Shown here piece after piece: positions 55,376 to 64,000 of a stretch of DNA of 64,000 nt. Both the position numbers and the translations under genes were made by a program. The DNA comes from Dietzia timorensis (GTDB lineage: Bacteria > Actinomycetota > Actinomycetes > Mycobacteriales > Mycobacteriaceae): positions 2,790,001-2,854,000 of the forward strand of contig NZ_CP015961.1 in assembly GCF_001659785.1 (NCBI RefSeq). Reading direction: 5' to 3'. The notes under the pieces are model-generated. The model searched no databases. It was given only the letters and a program-made list of their open reading frames with translations, and had not been told where the DNA came from. The stretch's first letter is position 1; every line of letters begins with the position of its first letter.

Positions 55376-56029
55376 CTACGCCGCCTGCTCCCCTGCCGGC
55401 TCCGCGAGAAGCTCGTCGATGACCGGCTGCAGCTGCACATCGCTGACCTCCGCGAGGTACACCGCCGCGACCTTGTGGTCCTTATCGAGGATGATCGTCG
55501 ACGGGACGACCGAGGTGGGGAAACCGTGCAGCGCGGCGACCGCGGCCTGCGAGGGATCCCAGATCGACGGATAGGTGACGCCGTTGTCTTTGATGAAGTC
55601 CTGCGGCTTCTGGATGTTCGGGTCGCGCAGATTGATGCCGAGGACGCTGAAGCCCTTGTCCTCGTTCTCCTCCTGCAGGCGCTGCAGATCGTCGACCTCG
55701 CTGCGGCACGGCGCGCACCACTGGCCCCAGAGGTTGATGAGCACGACCTCGCCGTCGAAGTCATCGAGACCGATCTGGGTGGATTTATCCATGACGTCGG
55801 GCCCGCTGAGTTCGGCCAGGGGTTTGCGCTCTCCGACGTCATAGGAGATTTCGGTCTGTCCGCCCGGGGAGACGAAATCGAAGGTCTCGCCGGAGGACAC
55901 GGCATCGCCGCGGCCCGTGGAGCACCCGGCGGCAAGGACGGTGACCGCTGCGAGCGCTGCGACCGCGCTGCGGGCCACCTTCGCGGTGCGCGCGCGGAGG
56001 GCTTGGTGGGGCTTGCTTGGCCACGGCAC
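55376..56029 (-). CDS. resA: ResA/TlpA-type thiol-disulfide lipoprotein
   Basis: From a GTG at 56029 with aggag 13 bases upstream; the frame extends further but begins at a TTG with no ribosome site. Signal peptide ends at LAAGCS, a good lipobox. NLWGQWCAPCRSEVDDL carries the CxxC of the thioredoxin fold, and GFPTSVVPSTIILD the cis-Pro loop. It keeps apocytochrome c Cys reduced for haem attachment. First of the resA-ccdA-epimerase-resB-ccsB run. The AbiE pair lies upstream. Confidence 0.9.
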   Translation of the reverse strand: MPWPSKPHQALRARTAKVARSAVAALAAVTVLAAGCSTGRGDAVSSGETFDFVSPGGQTEISYDVGERKPLAELSGPDVMDKSTQIGLDDFDGEVVLINLWGQWCAPCRSEVDDLQRLQEENEDKGFSVLGINLRDPNIQKPQDFIKDNGVTYPSIWDPSQAAVAALHGFPTSVVPSTIILDKDHKVAAVYLAEVSDVQLQPVIDELLAEPAGEQAA

Positions 56030-56287
56030 GACGGGTCTAACGCTCCTGTCTTCGGCGGGGCCTGGGCGCCGCCGGCTTGCTGAAGACGATCGCGTTCCAG
56101 CGTAGTGGGATCGGGGTGCCGGGCGGTAACCGGCGAGGGGGTGGGGTGGGAGGGGTCTTGAGGGGTTGGACAAGGTCGATTTTATTTCGCTCTGGGCAAC
56201 TGTGACCGAAAGTACTTCTTGAGTCGCTGCCCCGGCGTGGACTTTGTCGGGACACGGCTATCGGATTTTCCATTCCGCGGGGCACGA

Positions 56288-57235
56288 TTAGTAGTGCTTC
56301 CATCGTCGTTCCTTCGGATCCCAGGTTCCCACGCGCCTCGTGGTATCCAGAACTTCGTTCACGCAATCCCCTACCCAGCTGAGTGCAGCTTCAAGGTTTC
56401 GCAATTCGACTGGATAGTCCGCAAATTCTGCGGACTGTTTGCCGAACTCGTTTTCCCAAAGTCCGCCGGGGCTCACCATCGCAGTCGGCCGATCGATTCG
56501 CCGCCGCCGACACTCGGAATGAATTGCAGCGTCCAGCAGACTTGCATCTAGCGCTTCGTATCTCACGATTCTGGCGAGATCTGCCAAATCGTGAAACCGC
56601 GTTGAAACTGAAGCATTCGGGCCGTGAAATTCGTACATTGCGCAGATTTTGTCGGCGGCCTGTCCCTCAATCGCAACGACGGGGACGAATGTCGTCTCCA
56701 CTTCGCGCCCTTCATGAGCGAAGGGGCCGAGGGGTTTGACCTCTACGCTCTTGCGCGGCTCTTGAGATTGCCGCTGCAGGGTAACATCGACGGAGAAGTT
56801 GTTGAAGATAGTCGCGCCAATGTAGCTCCGAATCGAGACTTTCACTTTCTCGCCCCAGTAGCCGGCAGGATCAGCTTCAGATTGATTCCTTGCTCCACGA
56901 ATCTCAAAGCGCAGAGGATCGGTGACTCGGTGCTGACTTGCGCGTCGTTTCAAATCATCGACCAGTTCGCTCGGTGATGCCCACTGACGCGCTCGAGCCA
57001 TGTCTATGTCTTCGGTAAACCGGCCTCCACCGGTCCGTAGCACGAGGGAGGTTGACCCCTTGAGGATCCACTCACCAGCGCCGTCCCGAAATATCACCAA
57101 TAGAAACTCATTGAATGCGAGCCGGGATCTGGCGATTTGAGGGCCAACACCATTTTCCATGGCATAGGTCTTAATCTCGAGGTTCACTTGCAATCGCCGA
57201 TCTCGTTCCGACCGAGAGTCCCCGCCCTTACTCAC
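56288..57235 (-). CDS. abiEii: AbiEii-type nucleotidyltransferase toxin
   Basis: 315 residues. WILKGSTSLVLR (G60-S61) and RFTEDIDMA (D76-x-D78) are the GS...DxD nucleotidyltransferase motifs of the AbiEii/AbiGii family, with EVKPLGPFAHEGREVETTFVPVVAIEGQAADKICAMYE as the third conserved segment (Lys in ADKICA). These toxins modify tRNA or other targets and give phage abortive infection. Its start overlaps the abiEi stop by 8 bases. The pair sits inside the otherwise conserved hemL-cytochrome block and is more AT-rich than it. Confidence 0.9.
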   Translation of the reverse strand: MSKGGDSRSERDRRLQVNLEIKTYAMENGVGPQIARSRLAFNEFLLVIFRDGAGEWILKGSTSLVLRTGGGRFTEDIDMARARQWASPSELVDDLKRRASQHRVTDPLRFEIRGARNQSEADPAGYWGEKVKVSIRSYIGATIFNNFSVDVTLQRQSQEPRKSVEVKPLGPFAHEGREVETTFVPVVAIEGQAADKICAMYEFHGPNASVSTRFHDLADLARIVRYEALDASLLDAAIHSECRRRRIDRPTAMVSPGGLWENEFGKQSAEFADYPVELRNLEAALSWVGDCVNEVLDTTRRVGTWDPKERRWKHY

Positions 57236-58334
57236 TGTGGCGCCTCAGCTCGTCTTCGTTCTCGACGGCGCGATCGGTGCCGTCGTTGGCAGTCGCTGAG
57301 TCGCCATCTTGCGGGATCACAGGCGACGAGATCTGTCTAGTGGTTGCCTCCATCGACTTCGCAATGGCCAGGTTTGTCGAGTTGGATTCCCAAACTTTTC
57401 CCAGGGCCTCCGACAGACCTTTCGGCAACACTGGGGGTGTAGCGACGCCAGCTGGGATAGTTAATCCGGCGGACGCAACTTGCAATGCATCTCGGACGAG
57501 CTTCTGCTGGTGCCTAGTCGTGTTCTCGAGCGCCGATTGCACAGAGAGTTGAGGCGTTCGGCCCGCCAATTGTGCATCGAGGATCTTTTGGACCTGCAGC
57601 TGCACAGTTGGGGCTATTGCTGCCGAAATCTGCTTGCTCAACTGTTCACGGGCTGAAGGAGATAGCCGTGCGAGCTGTTCGGCCTGGTCATGAACTTCAC
57701 CAGCATGAGCTCGACAGGCCTCAAGCATGGCCCCGCCCGAACTAAATTCGTAACGCTCTGCCCATCGGTCAAGAACTCGCACGACATCGGTGACTCGTAT
57801 TTCGGGCCGAGACAGGGCATCAGAGACAACGTCAGCGAGATAGCCGAACTCGATGCGGGAGCGAGCAAGGTCCGACACGGTGCGCGTAATCGAGGTGACC
57901 AACATACCCTCCACGATCGCCGTGTCGTCATCTCCGAACGCTCCGCGACGGATTTGGATGTCGTCCTGCGTGCTCTGCTTTCGATAATTCGTTGTGAACT
58001 CGTGGCGATTCGGAATCATCACCCCGAGGCCATGCACATTTGCAGCCGAAGTGTGCGAGATGACGATCTTTTGATCATCGAAGAGGCGTTCTTCTGCGAA
58101 TCGCGTCGGATCAAGATGTAACCAGGCGGCCCGAACCTCTAGCAAGGCTGATGGCTCCGCAGACGGGAGCGCGTATACGCCACGCCGGACTCGCGCGATG
58201 ACGGCTGCGCCCTCCAAACGCTTAAGTTGGACCCGTTCAACACCTTCTCGTTGGGCCTGCGTTGTAGTAATCAGTCCTCTCTGACCAACAGCGGCGGACT
58301 CAAGGCGTCCAAGAATCGTTGCGGATTTCATCAT
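57228..58334 (-). CDS. abiEi: AbiEi-type antitoxin with long C-terminus
   Basis: 368 residues, ATG ATG start right behind ggaggtga. The N-terminal winged helix (QRGLITTTQAQREGVERVQLKRLEGAAVIARVRRGVYALPSA) and the following VISHTSAANVHGLGVMIPNRHEFTT segment are AbiEi family, which represses the operon and neutralises AbiEii. The C-terminal about 130 residues are helical and Gln/Ala-rich (QLQVQKILDAQLAG, HQQKLVRDALQVA), an extension longer than the usual antitoxin. Start of the two-gene operon. Confidence 0.88.
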   Translation of the reverse strand: MMKSATILGRLESAAVGQRGLITTTQAQREGVERVQLKRLEGAAVIARVRRGVYALPSAEPSALLEVRAAWLHLDPTRFAEERLFDDQKIVISHTSAANVHGLGVMIPNRHEFTTNYRKQSTQDDIQIRRGAFGDDDTAIVEGMLVTSITRTVSDLARSRIEFGYLADVVSDALSRPEIRVTDVVRVLDRWAERYEFSSGGAMLEACRAHAGEVHDQAEQLARLSPSAREQLSKQISAAIAPTVQLQVQKILDAQLAGRTPQLSVQSALENTTRHQQKLVRDALQVASAGLTIPAGVATPPVLPKGLSEALGKVWESNSTNLAIAKSMEATTRQISSPVIPQDGDSATANDGTDRAVENEDELRRHSE

Positions 58335-58937
58335 TCACCTCCACTAATACTGGTTACGTTACACTTCATTGTTACTTAACCGGTAGTTCGTTAATTGCGT
58401 GCGCAACTTATTCAGTACTTTTCACTTCAGCTGTTTTCGCGCTACTTGTTGACCCCGCGGCCCTTCAATGTCGCTGTCTTGGGCACGCGCGGAGTAAAGG
58501 GAATACCTTCATTACCTGGTAGATCCGCAGATACGGGCGGCTTGCTGCTGACGACCTTGCGCGGCATACAGACACGAAGACGAAGAACCGGGCCAATTCC
58601 GACGAGAATGAGCCGACGTACAGGACGTGCCTGGTCATTGATCCCTGCGGAAGCGGCGCGGGGGCGCGTGGCCGAGCAAGGACCTCGGCACACGTCTTGG
58701 ACTTGCTCTGTCCTCGACAACCTCGGCCGAATGGGCGTCCCGAGAGCCAAATCCAATGAGTTCTTCGTCGGCATATACGGACAGTCCCACTTTTGATGAA
58801 CAATCGCGCCGACCTATCCCCCAGGTAGTAGAAGCTCAATTGATTGAGGTATTGCGACCTAACCAGCGTTCGTCAAAAGACTTGTGGGCTTCTAGTGAGT
58901 CACGATCAGGATTCGTACGAGGAAAACAGGAGCGACG
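58335..58937. other. Insertion-edge region upstream of the AbiE operon
   Basis: About 600 bases without a supported gene; AT-rich at 58340-58440 (AbiE promoter). One frame at 58756-58977 lacks a ribosome site. Confidence 0.45.
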
Positions 58938-59141
58938 ATGGATACAATCCAAGGCATGTCAAGGACGAGGGCGATAGTTCAGGGAGCAGGTCGAATCAAT
59001 CTCTCCGGCGGGGGCCGTCTGGCCAAGGCGACCGAGCTTGCTCACGAGAGGAACCGCACTCGGATGGCCCGGTCCTTGTCCCGAATCGGGAACTCTATCT
59101 CGACGGCGGCCAAGGCGAACTCTTCGCGCGAGAATAGTTAG
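58938..59141 (+). CDS. Small basic protein, unknown
   Basis: 67 residues from an ATG six bases after caggag. Begins MDTIQGMSRTRAIVQ and is rich in Arg, Lys and Ser (about 14 basic residues), with no membrane segment. It lies on the plus strand between the AbiE operon and the phosphoglycerate mutase gene, so it may be part of the inserted segment. No family recognised; the ribosome site is the main support. Confidence 0.4.
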   Translation: MDTIQGMSRTRAIVQGAGRINLSGGGRLAKATELAHERNRTRMARSLSRIGNSISTAAKANSSRENS

Positions 59142-59229
59142 TCGAAGACGAATTCCGGGGGTCAAATTCCACCATCGGAGTTGATTGAGAAATACGATCA
59201 GCTTGCGCTTGGCGGCTTTTCGCCGCGCG

Positions 59230-59967
59230 CTACGCCCCGGTCTGGGAGGGATCCGAGGCGCCTGCGGGCTCACTGTAGACGATCTCGCGGAGCGTCGTGC
59301 CCTCGAAGACGAGCGAGGTGACCGAGGCGAGCGAGCACTGGCGCGAGCGCGGGTCGTGCCACAGGCGGCGGCCCTCGAGGAAGCGTCGCGTGGTGTACAC
59401 CGGCAGCTGGTGGCTGACGAGCACTGCCTCGTGCCCGCGCGCGCCATCGAGCGCGGTGTATACGGCGCCGACCATGCGGTGCGCGATGGCGAGGTACGGC
59501 TCGCCCCAGCTCGGCTTGAACGGGTTGACCAGCGACTTCCACCGCTTCGGATCGGCCAGCGCTCCCCCGCGGCCTGCGACGACCGAGCCCTCGAACGAGT
59601 TGGCGGCCTCGATGATTTCTTCGTTGATGGAAATCGGCAGTCCGAGCGTCTCGGAAAGCGGAGTCGCCGTCTCGATCGCCCGCTGCAGCGGGGACGCGGT
59701 CACGGTCTTGATGTCGTGGCCATGTCCGAGCGTGCGGCCGATGGTCTCGGCCTGGCTCTGGCCGAGCTCCGACAAGCGGAAGCCGGGCAGTCGCCCGTAG
59801 AGCACGCCGTCGGGGTTGTGCACCTCCCCGTGCCGGCACAGGTGCACGATGGTCTGGCGCTCCTCGGCGGGCCCGTTGTTCGCGGCCGGGTCGAGCGCCG
59901 GCGGCGCCTCGGCGGGCTCGGGGTGGGCGCCGCGCACGGCGCGGGAGAGTCCGGAGATCTGAGACAT
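59230..59967 (-). CDS. Histidine phosphatase/phosphoglycerate mutase-like protein
   Basis: 245 residues from the ATG at 59967 (aaagga site). VHLCRHGEVHNPDGVLYGR holds the catalytic RHG, ASPLQRAIETA the second site, and AVLVSHQLPVYTTRRF the distal His. Family of PGM-like phosphatases, positional equivalent of mycobacterial Rv0525, beside hemL. Substrate unknown. The N-terminal 40 residues are Ala/Glu/Pro-rich and non-conserved. Confidence 0.9.
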   Translation of the reverse strand: MSQISGLSRAVRGAHPEPAEAPPALDPAANNGPAEERQTIVHLCRHGEVHNPDGVLYGRLPGFRLSELGQSQAETIGRTLGHGHDIKTVTASPLQRAIETATPLSETLGLPISINEEIIEAANSFEGSVVAGRGGALADPKRWKSLVNPFKPSWGEPYLAIAHRMVGAVYTALDGARGHEAVLVSHQLPVYTTRRFLEGRRLWHDPRSRQCSLASVTSLVFEGTTLREIVYSEPAGASDPSQTGA

Positions 59968-60014
59968 CGAGGGTCCTTTGCGGTTAATCCGGCAGGCGGT
60001 CAGTTCGGCGTGGG

Positions 60015-61358
60015 TCAGTTCGGCGTGGCCGCGGCGGCGGCCTTCGCGGCCGGCACGAGCGCGTCGGCGATCTTCTGGAAATCGTCGTCCGTGAGCGCGG
60101 TGGACACGAACCACGTCTCGAACGCGCTCGGCGGCGCGAACACGCCGCCCGCGAGGAGCGCATGGAAGAACGGGGCGAAGCGGAAGGACTCGGCCGCCTT
60201 CGCCTCGTCGAAATTGGTCACCGGGTTATCGGTGAAGAAGGGCGAGAGCATCGTGCCCGCCCGCTGGATGCGGTGCGCGACGCCCTCGCGGGTGAGCGCA
60301 TCGGAGATGAGCCGCTCGAGCCGATCGGCGTTCGACTGCAGCTGCGTGTACGCGCCCGTATCCGCGAGCTGCAGGCTCTTGAGCCCGGCCGCGACGGCCA
60401 CGGGATTCCCGGACAGCGTGCCCGCCTGGTACACCGGCCCGGCGGGCGCGAGTTTCGCCATGATGTCGCTGCGCCCGCCGAACGCTGCCGCAGGCAGGCC
60501 GCCGGACATGACCTTCCCGAAGGTGGCGAGGTCCGGCGTCACACCTTCGATCCCCCACCAGCCGGCGCGGGAGGCGCGAAAGCCGGTCATGACCTCGTCG
60601 TGGATGAGCAACGCGCCGTGCCCGGCGGTGAGCTCGCGCAGCGCCTGGTTGAAGCCGGGCAGCGGCGGTACCGTGCCCATGTTGCCGGCGGCGGCCTCGA
60701 GAATCACGCACGCGATCTCGCCGCCGGACTCCGCGAACGCGCCGCGCACGGCCTCGATGTCGTTATAGGGCACGACGATCGTGTCGTGCGCGCTCGCTCC
60801 GGTCACCCCGGGCGAGCCGGGCAGACCGAACGTCGCGACTCCCGAGCCCGCCTCGGCGAGCAGCGCGTCGACGTGGCCGTGGTAGTTTCCGGCGAACTTG
60901 ACGACCTTCGTGCGCCCGGTGAACCCGCGCGCGAGCCGCACCGCCGACATCGTCGCCTCGGTGCCCGAATTGACCAGCCGCACCTGCTCGACCGGCGCGC
61001 GCGCCACGATCTCCTGCGCAAGCTCGACCTCGCCGGCGGTGGGCGTGCCGAAGCTGAGCCCCTTCGCCGCGGCCTGCTGCACCGCGTCGACGATCTCCGG
61101 GTGCGCGTGCCCGTGGATCATCGGCCCCCAGCTCGAGACGAGGTCGACGTACGTATTGCCGTCGACGTCGGTGAGCTGCGAGCCGGCCGCCTCGCCAACG
61201 AACCGCGGCGTTCCCCCCACCGAGGCGAACGCGCGCACCGGCGAGTTCACCCCACCGGGGATGACGTCGGACGCCGCCTTGAACCAGGCGGCCGATTTCT
61301 CCGTGGGCTGCGGCGGGTTTTCGGCGGAAGCGGGCTGTGCATCTTGTGGCGTACTCAC
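60015..61358 (-). CDS. hemL: Glutamate-1-semialdehyde 2,1-aminomutase
   Basis: 447 residues from a GTG at 61358; the open frame extends back to 61694 but with no conserved sequence. [49 protein letters not shown] and [17 protein letters not shown] (PLP Lys) are all present. It makes 5-aminolevulinate from glutamate semialdehyde, the haem precursor, matching the cytochrome maturation genes downstream. A terminator hairpin and other stems lie in its leader. Confidence 0.94.
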   Translation of the reverse strand: MSTPQDAQPASAENPPQPTEKSAAWFKAASDVIPGGVNSPVRAFASVGGTPRFVGEAAGSQLTDVDGNTYVDLVSSWGPMIHGHAHPEIVDAVQQAAAKGLSFGTPTAGEVELAQEIVARAPVEQVRLVNSGTEATMSAVRLARGFTGRTKVVKFAGNYHGHVDALLAEAGSGVATFGLPGSPGVTGASAHDTIVVPYNDIEAVRGAFAESGGEIACVILEAAAGNMGTVPPLPGFNQALRELTAGHGALLIHDEVMTGFRASRAGWWGIEGVTPDLATFGKVMSGGLPAAAFGGRSDIMAKLAPAGPVYQAGTLSGNPVAVAAGLKSLQLADTGAYTQLQSNADRLERLISDALTREGVAHRIQRAGTMLSPFFTDNPVTNFDEAKAAESFRFAPFFHALLAGGVFAPPSAFETWFVSTALTDDDFQKIADALVPAAKAAAAATPN

Positions 61359-61947
61359 GGCTTCCAGTGTCCCAGAAACCTCGGCGCGTGCCAGGCGCGG
61401 CCTGTGCCATTCAGTCGGATTCGATCGACCAGCACAGCCTGAAATGCACAAAAGCGGGCCCGACCTTTCGGACCCGCTTCGAACGTGCGCCGCTCGTATC
61501 CCTGGGAAAGCCCCCTCGCGTTCGCTCTCCCAGCACTCGACAACACCTGCACGCCAAGCGTTGCGCCTACGTGGCGACCGGACTCGAACGGCGCGCGCCG
61601 GGACGGGGTGCAGCCTCTTATGGCTGCGCGATCCCGTGAGGGTTTCGGCGGCGCCTGGCGTCCAGAGCAGATCGTGTTTGTCGGCGGCTAACACTGTATT
61701 GCCGGCGCCTGCGAAAACGTCACACCTTGCCCGAACAAATATTTAGCGAAACTTTTTCGCGCCGCGACCCATCCCCCTCCCGCGGCGCTCCGAACCACGC
61801 ACCGGCGGGCATCCCGTTGCTCCGTGCAAATATCGCGCGGCCCGATCGGCCGCGGCGGTAACCGCGCACGTCGCGGCGACCGCTCGCCGCCAACTGGATA
61901 TCCCCGCCGGACATGTTCCGGAACACCGACGGTGCAGAAAGGTTGCC
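61359..61947. other. Structured hemL leader and divergent region
   Basis: About 590 bases. Minus-strand stems include 61502-61533 (CTGGGA/TCCCAG), 61603-61637 (ACGGG/CCCGT around GCAGCC/GGCTGC) and the terminator at 61452. No tRNA fold could be closed here although a TTCGAGTCC-like segment is present. The plus-strand promoter of the gene at 61948 should be near 61870-61930. Confidence 0.4.
61452..61479 (-). terminator. Intrinsic terminator in the hemL leader
   Basis: AAGCGGGTCCGA / TCGGGCCCGCTT stem (one mismatch) with a T-run on the minus strand, 94 bases before the hemL start. It would end transcripts coming from upstream on the minus strand and could act as an attenuator. Confidence 0.6.
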
Positions 61948-63096
61948 ATGGATCAATCACGCGCACATCGAATAATTTCCGACTACAGCCAGCCTCTCGC
62001 GGATTTTCTCCGCGATACCGAGCGCGCAGAGCTCGAACGCGCCGGATCAGAAGCCATCGACCGGTGGAAGGATTCCGCGCTCCCCGGAGCGGTGGCGCCG
62101 ACCGAGTTCGGCGGCGAGGGGGCAAGCCTCGACGACATGATCACGCTGCAAAGCGCCCTGGGATATTTCTCCCCGTCCCTCGCCGCAGCTACGACGATGC
62201 ACCACCTGTCGATGCTCTCGCTCGTCGACTTCGGCCAATCCACGACCGATGAGGACGACCGGGAGACGGTCATCGCGCTCATTTCCAGCCACGCGGTGCT
62301 CGCCTCCGCGTTCTCCGAATCGATTCCCGGCGGATCGGTGTTCGCCCCGAGCATGACCGGACGACCGGGCGACGACGACGGGGACGGCGCCGAGGCCACG
62401 GTCGTGCTCGACGGACGTAAGGCTCCGTGCAGCCTGAGCCACTCGATGGATTTCCTCATGGCGAGCTACCTCGACTCCCACGAGCGCCGGGCCGTGGCGC
62501 TCGTCCCCGCGGACACCGAAGGGGTGTCGGTCACCGATATCTGGAACGCGCCCGTGCTCAAGGGCTCCCAGTCGGAGATGGTCGTGTTCGACCACGCGCA
62601 GGTCCCCGCGAGCCTCACGTTCCAGAACGACGATTTCGACCCCGACGGCTCGCTGGAGAAGGCCGCCTACCAGGTCTTCGGTCTCCTCATCAGCGCCGCA
62701 TACCTCGGCGCAGCCCAGCGCGCCATCAACGAGCTCGACGACGGAGGACCCCTCGACGAGCACCTGCTCGTCGAGGCGCAGGCGCGAATCGCCGCGCACA
62801 CTGGTGCGCTGCGCTATGCGGCGCTGCGCCAGCCGGGCGCCCGCGTCGGCGACGCGGACATCGCCGACCTTCTGCTCACGAGAACCTCGCTCAAGTCGGC
62901 GCTCGCCGACGTTGTCGCGTTGCTCTCGCGGCTACGCGGCGGGCGCCGCTATTCCTCCAACGCGGACCTCAACTACTTCATCGAGGTGCTCCACGCCTAC
63001 GAGTACCACCCGCCGTCCAGGGTCGAGACGGTCAGCGCGGTCCGCACGCAGGAGTCGACCGGCCAGTTCTCCTATACCGACACGCAGCAGAGGTGA
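61948..63096 (+). CDS. Acyl-CoA dehydrogenase-like protein
   Basis: 382 residues. ALPGAVAPTEFGGEGASLDDMITLQSALGYFSPSLAAATTMHHLSML is the acyl-CoA dehydrogenase N-terminal helical domain; ASAFSESIPGGSVFAPSM is the middle beta-domain and the last third is the C-terminal helical bundle, somewhat short. The usual catalytic Glu is not obvious, so it may oxidise a carrier-bound acyl chain. Five bases from the alpha-oxoamine synthase start, hence one operon. Confidence 0.82.
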   Translation: MDQSRAHRIISDYSQPLADFLRDTERAELERAGSEAIDRWKDSALPGAVAPTEFGGEGASLDDMITLQSALGYFSPSLAAATTMHHLSMLSLVDFGQSTTDEDDRETVIALISSHAVLASAFSESIPGGSVFAPSMTGRPGDDDGDGAEATVVLDGRKAPCSLSHSMDFLMASYLDSHERRAVALVPADTEGVSVTDIWNAPVLKGSQSEMVVFDHAQVPASLTFQNDDFDPDGSLEKAAYQVFGLLISAAYLGAAQRAINELDDGGPLDEHLLVEAQARIAAHTGALRYAALRQPGARVGDADIADLLLTRTSLKSALADVVALLSRLRGGRRYSSNADLNYFIEVLHAYEYHPPSRVETVSAVRTQESTGQFSYTDTQQR

Positions 63097-63101
63097 ACCC
63101 C

Positions 63102-64000
63102 ATGCATCCCATCATCGCCAGCACCCAGCAACACCCCGTCTACCAGCTCAAACAACAGCTCGCCGAGACAGACCTGTCGTCGATGTACCACCGCGTGTTC
63201 TCCCGCGACGAGATCCGCGGCAGCGATCGCCTGTCGATGTTCGGCTCGAACAATTACCTCGGACTCGCCCACCACCCCGACGTCATCGCCGCATCGCGCG
63301 CCGCCACCGAGGCGCTCGGCAGCGCGACGACCGGCAGCCGCCTCCTCAACGGCACCTACGACCTCCACGCCGACCTCGACACCGCGATCGCGGGCCTCGT
63401 CGGCGCCGAATCGGCGCTCAGCTTCCCCAGCGGATACCAGGCGAACGTCGGCACGATCGCCGCGCTGTTGCGGCGCGGCAACACCGCCGTCGTCGACGAG
63501 TACGTCCACGCGTCCGTGCTCGACGGAGTCAAGATGTCCGGGGCGCAGCTGAAGAAATTCCGGCACAACGACGTCGACGACCTGCGCGAGACACTACGAA
63601 CCACAGATGACGGCGCAGGCACGTTGATCATCGTGGACAGCGTCTACTCGATGGAGGGTTCGCTGGCGCCGCTCGCCGACATCTGCCAGACCGCGCGGGA
63701 TTTCGGCGCCGCAGTGATGGTCGACGAGGCCCACGGTATCGGCGTCTTCGGCCCCGGGGGTTCGGGCTGGGTCGCCGAATGCGGGGTGGCCGACGAGGTC
63801 GACGTGCTCATGGGCTCGCTGTCCAAGGCCGTCGCCTCGACCGGCGGTTTCATCGCCGGCTCCGAAGAGCTCATCGACGTCCTGCGCTACACCGCCCGCG
63901 CGCTGATGTTCTCGACCTCCTCCACACCCGCGACAGCCGCCGCGGCGCGCGCGTCGATCGGGGTCATCGGCTCGGCCGAGGGCGAGGACCTGCGCGCCGA
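63102..64000 (+). CDS. Alpha-oxoamine synthase (8-amino-7-oxononanoate synthase family), partial
   Basis: About 300 residues before the window ends, ATG behind agaggtgaa. FGSNNYLGLAHHPDVIAASRAATEALG, TGSRLLNGTYDLHADLD, VDEAHGIGVFG and GSLSKAVASTGG (PLP Lys) mark the BioF/Kbl/Spt family that joins an amino acid to an acyl-CoA or acyl-carrier with decarboxylation. With the acyl-CoA dehydrogenase it may form an aminoketone lipid or small-molecule pathway rather than biotin synthesis, since no bioA, bioD or bioB is seen. Confidence 0.9.
   Translation, partial: MHPIIASTQQHPVYQLKQQLAETDLSSMYHRVFSRDEIRGSDRLSMFGSNNYLGLAHHPDVIAASRAATEALGSATTGSRLLNGTYDLHADLDTAIAGLVGAESALSFPSGYQANVGTIAALLRRGNTAVVDEYVHASVLDGVKMSGAQLKKFRHNDVDDLRETLRTTDDGAGTLIIVDSVYSMEGSLAPLADICQTARDFGAAVMVDEAHGIGVFGPGGSGWVAECGVADEVDVLMGSLSKAVASTGGFIAGSEELIDVLRYTARALMFSTSSTPATAAAARASIGVIGSAEGEDLRA

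Noticed and set aside
58756-58977. 73-residue frame overlapping the small basic protein
   Set aside because: No ribosome site, and it overlaps the better-supported frame at 58938.
61560-61690. tRNA-like TTCGAGTCC segment on the minus strand
   Set aside because: The T-stem does not pair and no matching acceptor or anticodon arm is found.

Overview
The window is GC-rich chromosomal DNA from an actinobacterium, most likely a mycolic-acid lineage (Mycobacteriales/Corynebacteriales). Pointers are the LGFP-repeat wall proteins, an LppP/LprE-like protein, PAPS sulfotransferase, NirBD, and above all the minus-strand block hemL, phosphoglycerate mutase, ResA/TlpA, CcdA, ResB, CcsB, which is the mycobacterial Rv0524-Rv0529 order. 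Genus cannot be fixed from sequence alone.

Layout: 1-8200 holds envelope genes: two LGFP-repeat paralogues that share a foldable 5' leader, a large secreted protein, a sulfotransferase, a small Asp/Trp-tailed peptide and a large secreted unknown. 8200-13800 is a redox/detoxification block (aldo/keto reductase, flavin reductase, OYE-type ene-reductase with a divergent ArsR, tautomerase, an alcohol dehydrogenase interrupted by TGA, TetR). 13800-19700 carries a class A beta-lactamase with a hexanucleotide repeat in its leader, nirD-nirB, an acidic 54-aa peptide gene and an orphan ectoine hydroxylase. 19800-23400 is a TDT transporter and a divergent LysR gene split by an IS110 element. 23700-29900 has an LppP/LprE-like protein, MarR with VOC protein, an IS30 element sitting inside a terminator hairpin, a Gly/Ser/Leu-repeat surface protein and a DksA-like protein.

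29900-35000 contains an ECF sigma factor operon flanked by two paralogous secreted proteins with a common promoter motif, and a cytoplasmic PhoD-type phosphatase. 35034-37532 is a visibly AT-richer gene for a TPR-like/CHAT caspase-fold protease, the strongest defence-type candidate. 37700-44600 returns to chromosomal detoxification genes, regulators and small envelope proteins. 44600-50250 is a mosaic with a DUF6602-like nuclease relative between two paralogous small membrane proteins, a third secreted paralogue, an unknown membrane protein, a dead ABC ATPase and a MarR.

50840-61360 is the cytochrome c maturation/haem block, into which a NAD-sugar epimerase and an AbiE toxin-antitoxin pair have been inserted. 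The window ends in an acyl-CoA dehydrogenase plus alpha-oxoamine synthase pair that runs off the edge. The accessory (defence-like) genes are CHAT, the DUF6602-like gene and AbiE; each sits alone between housekeeping neighbours and is more AT-rich than them.
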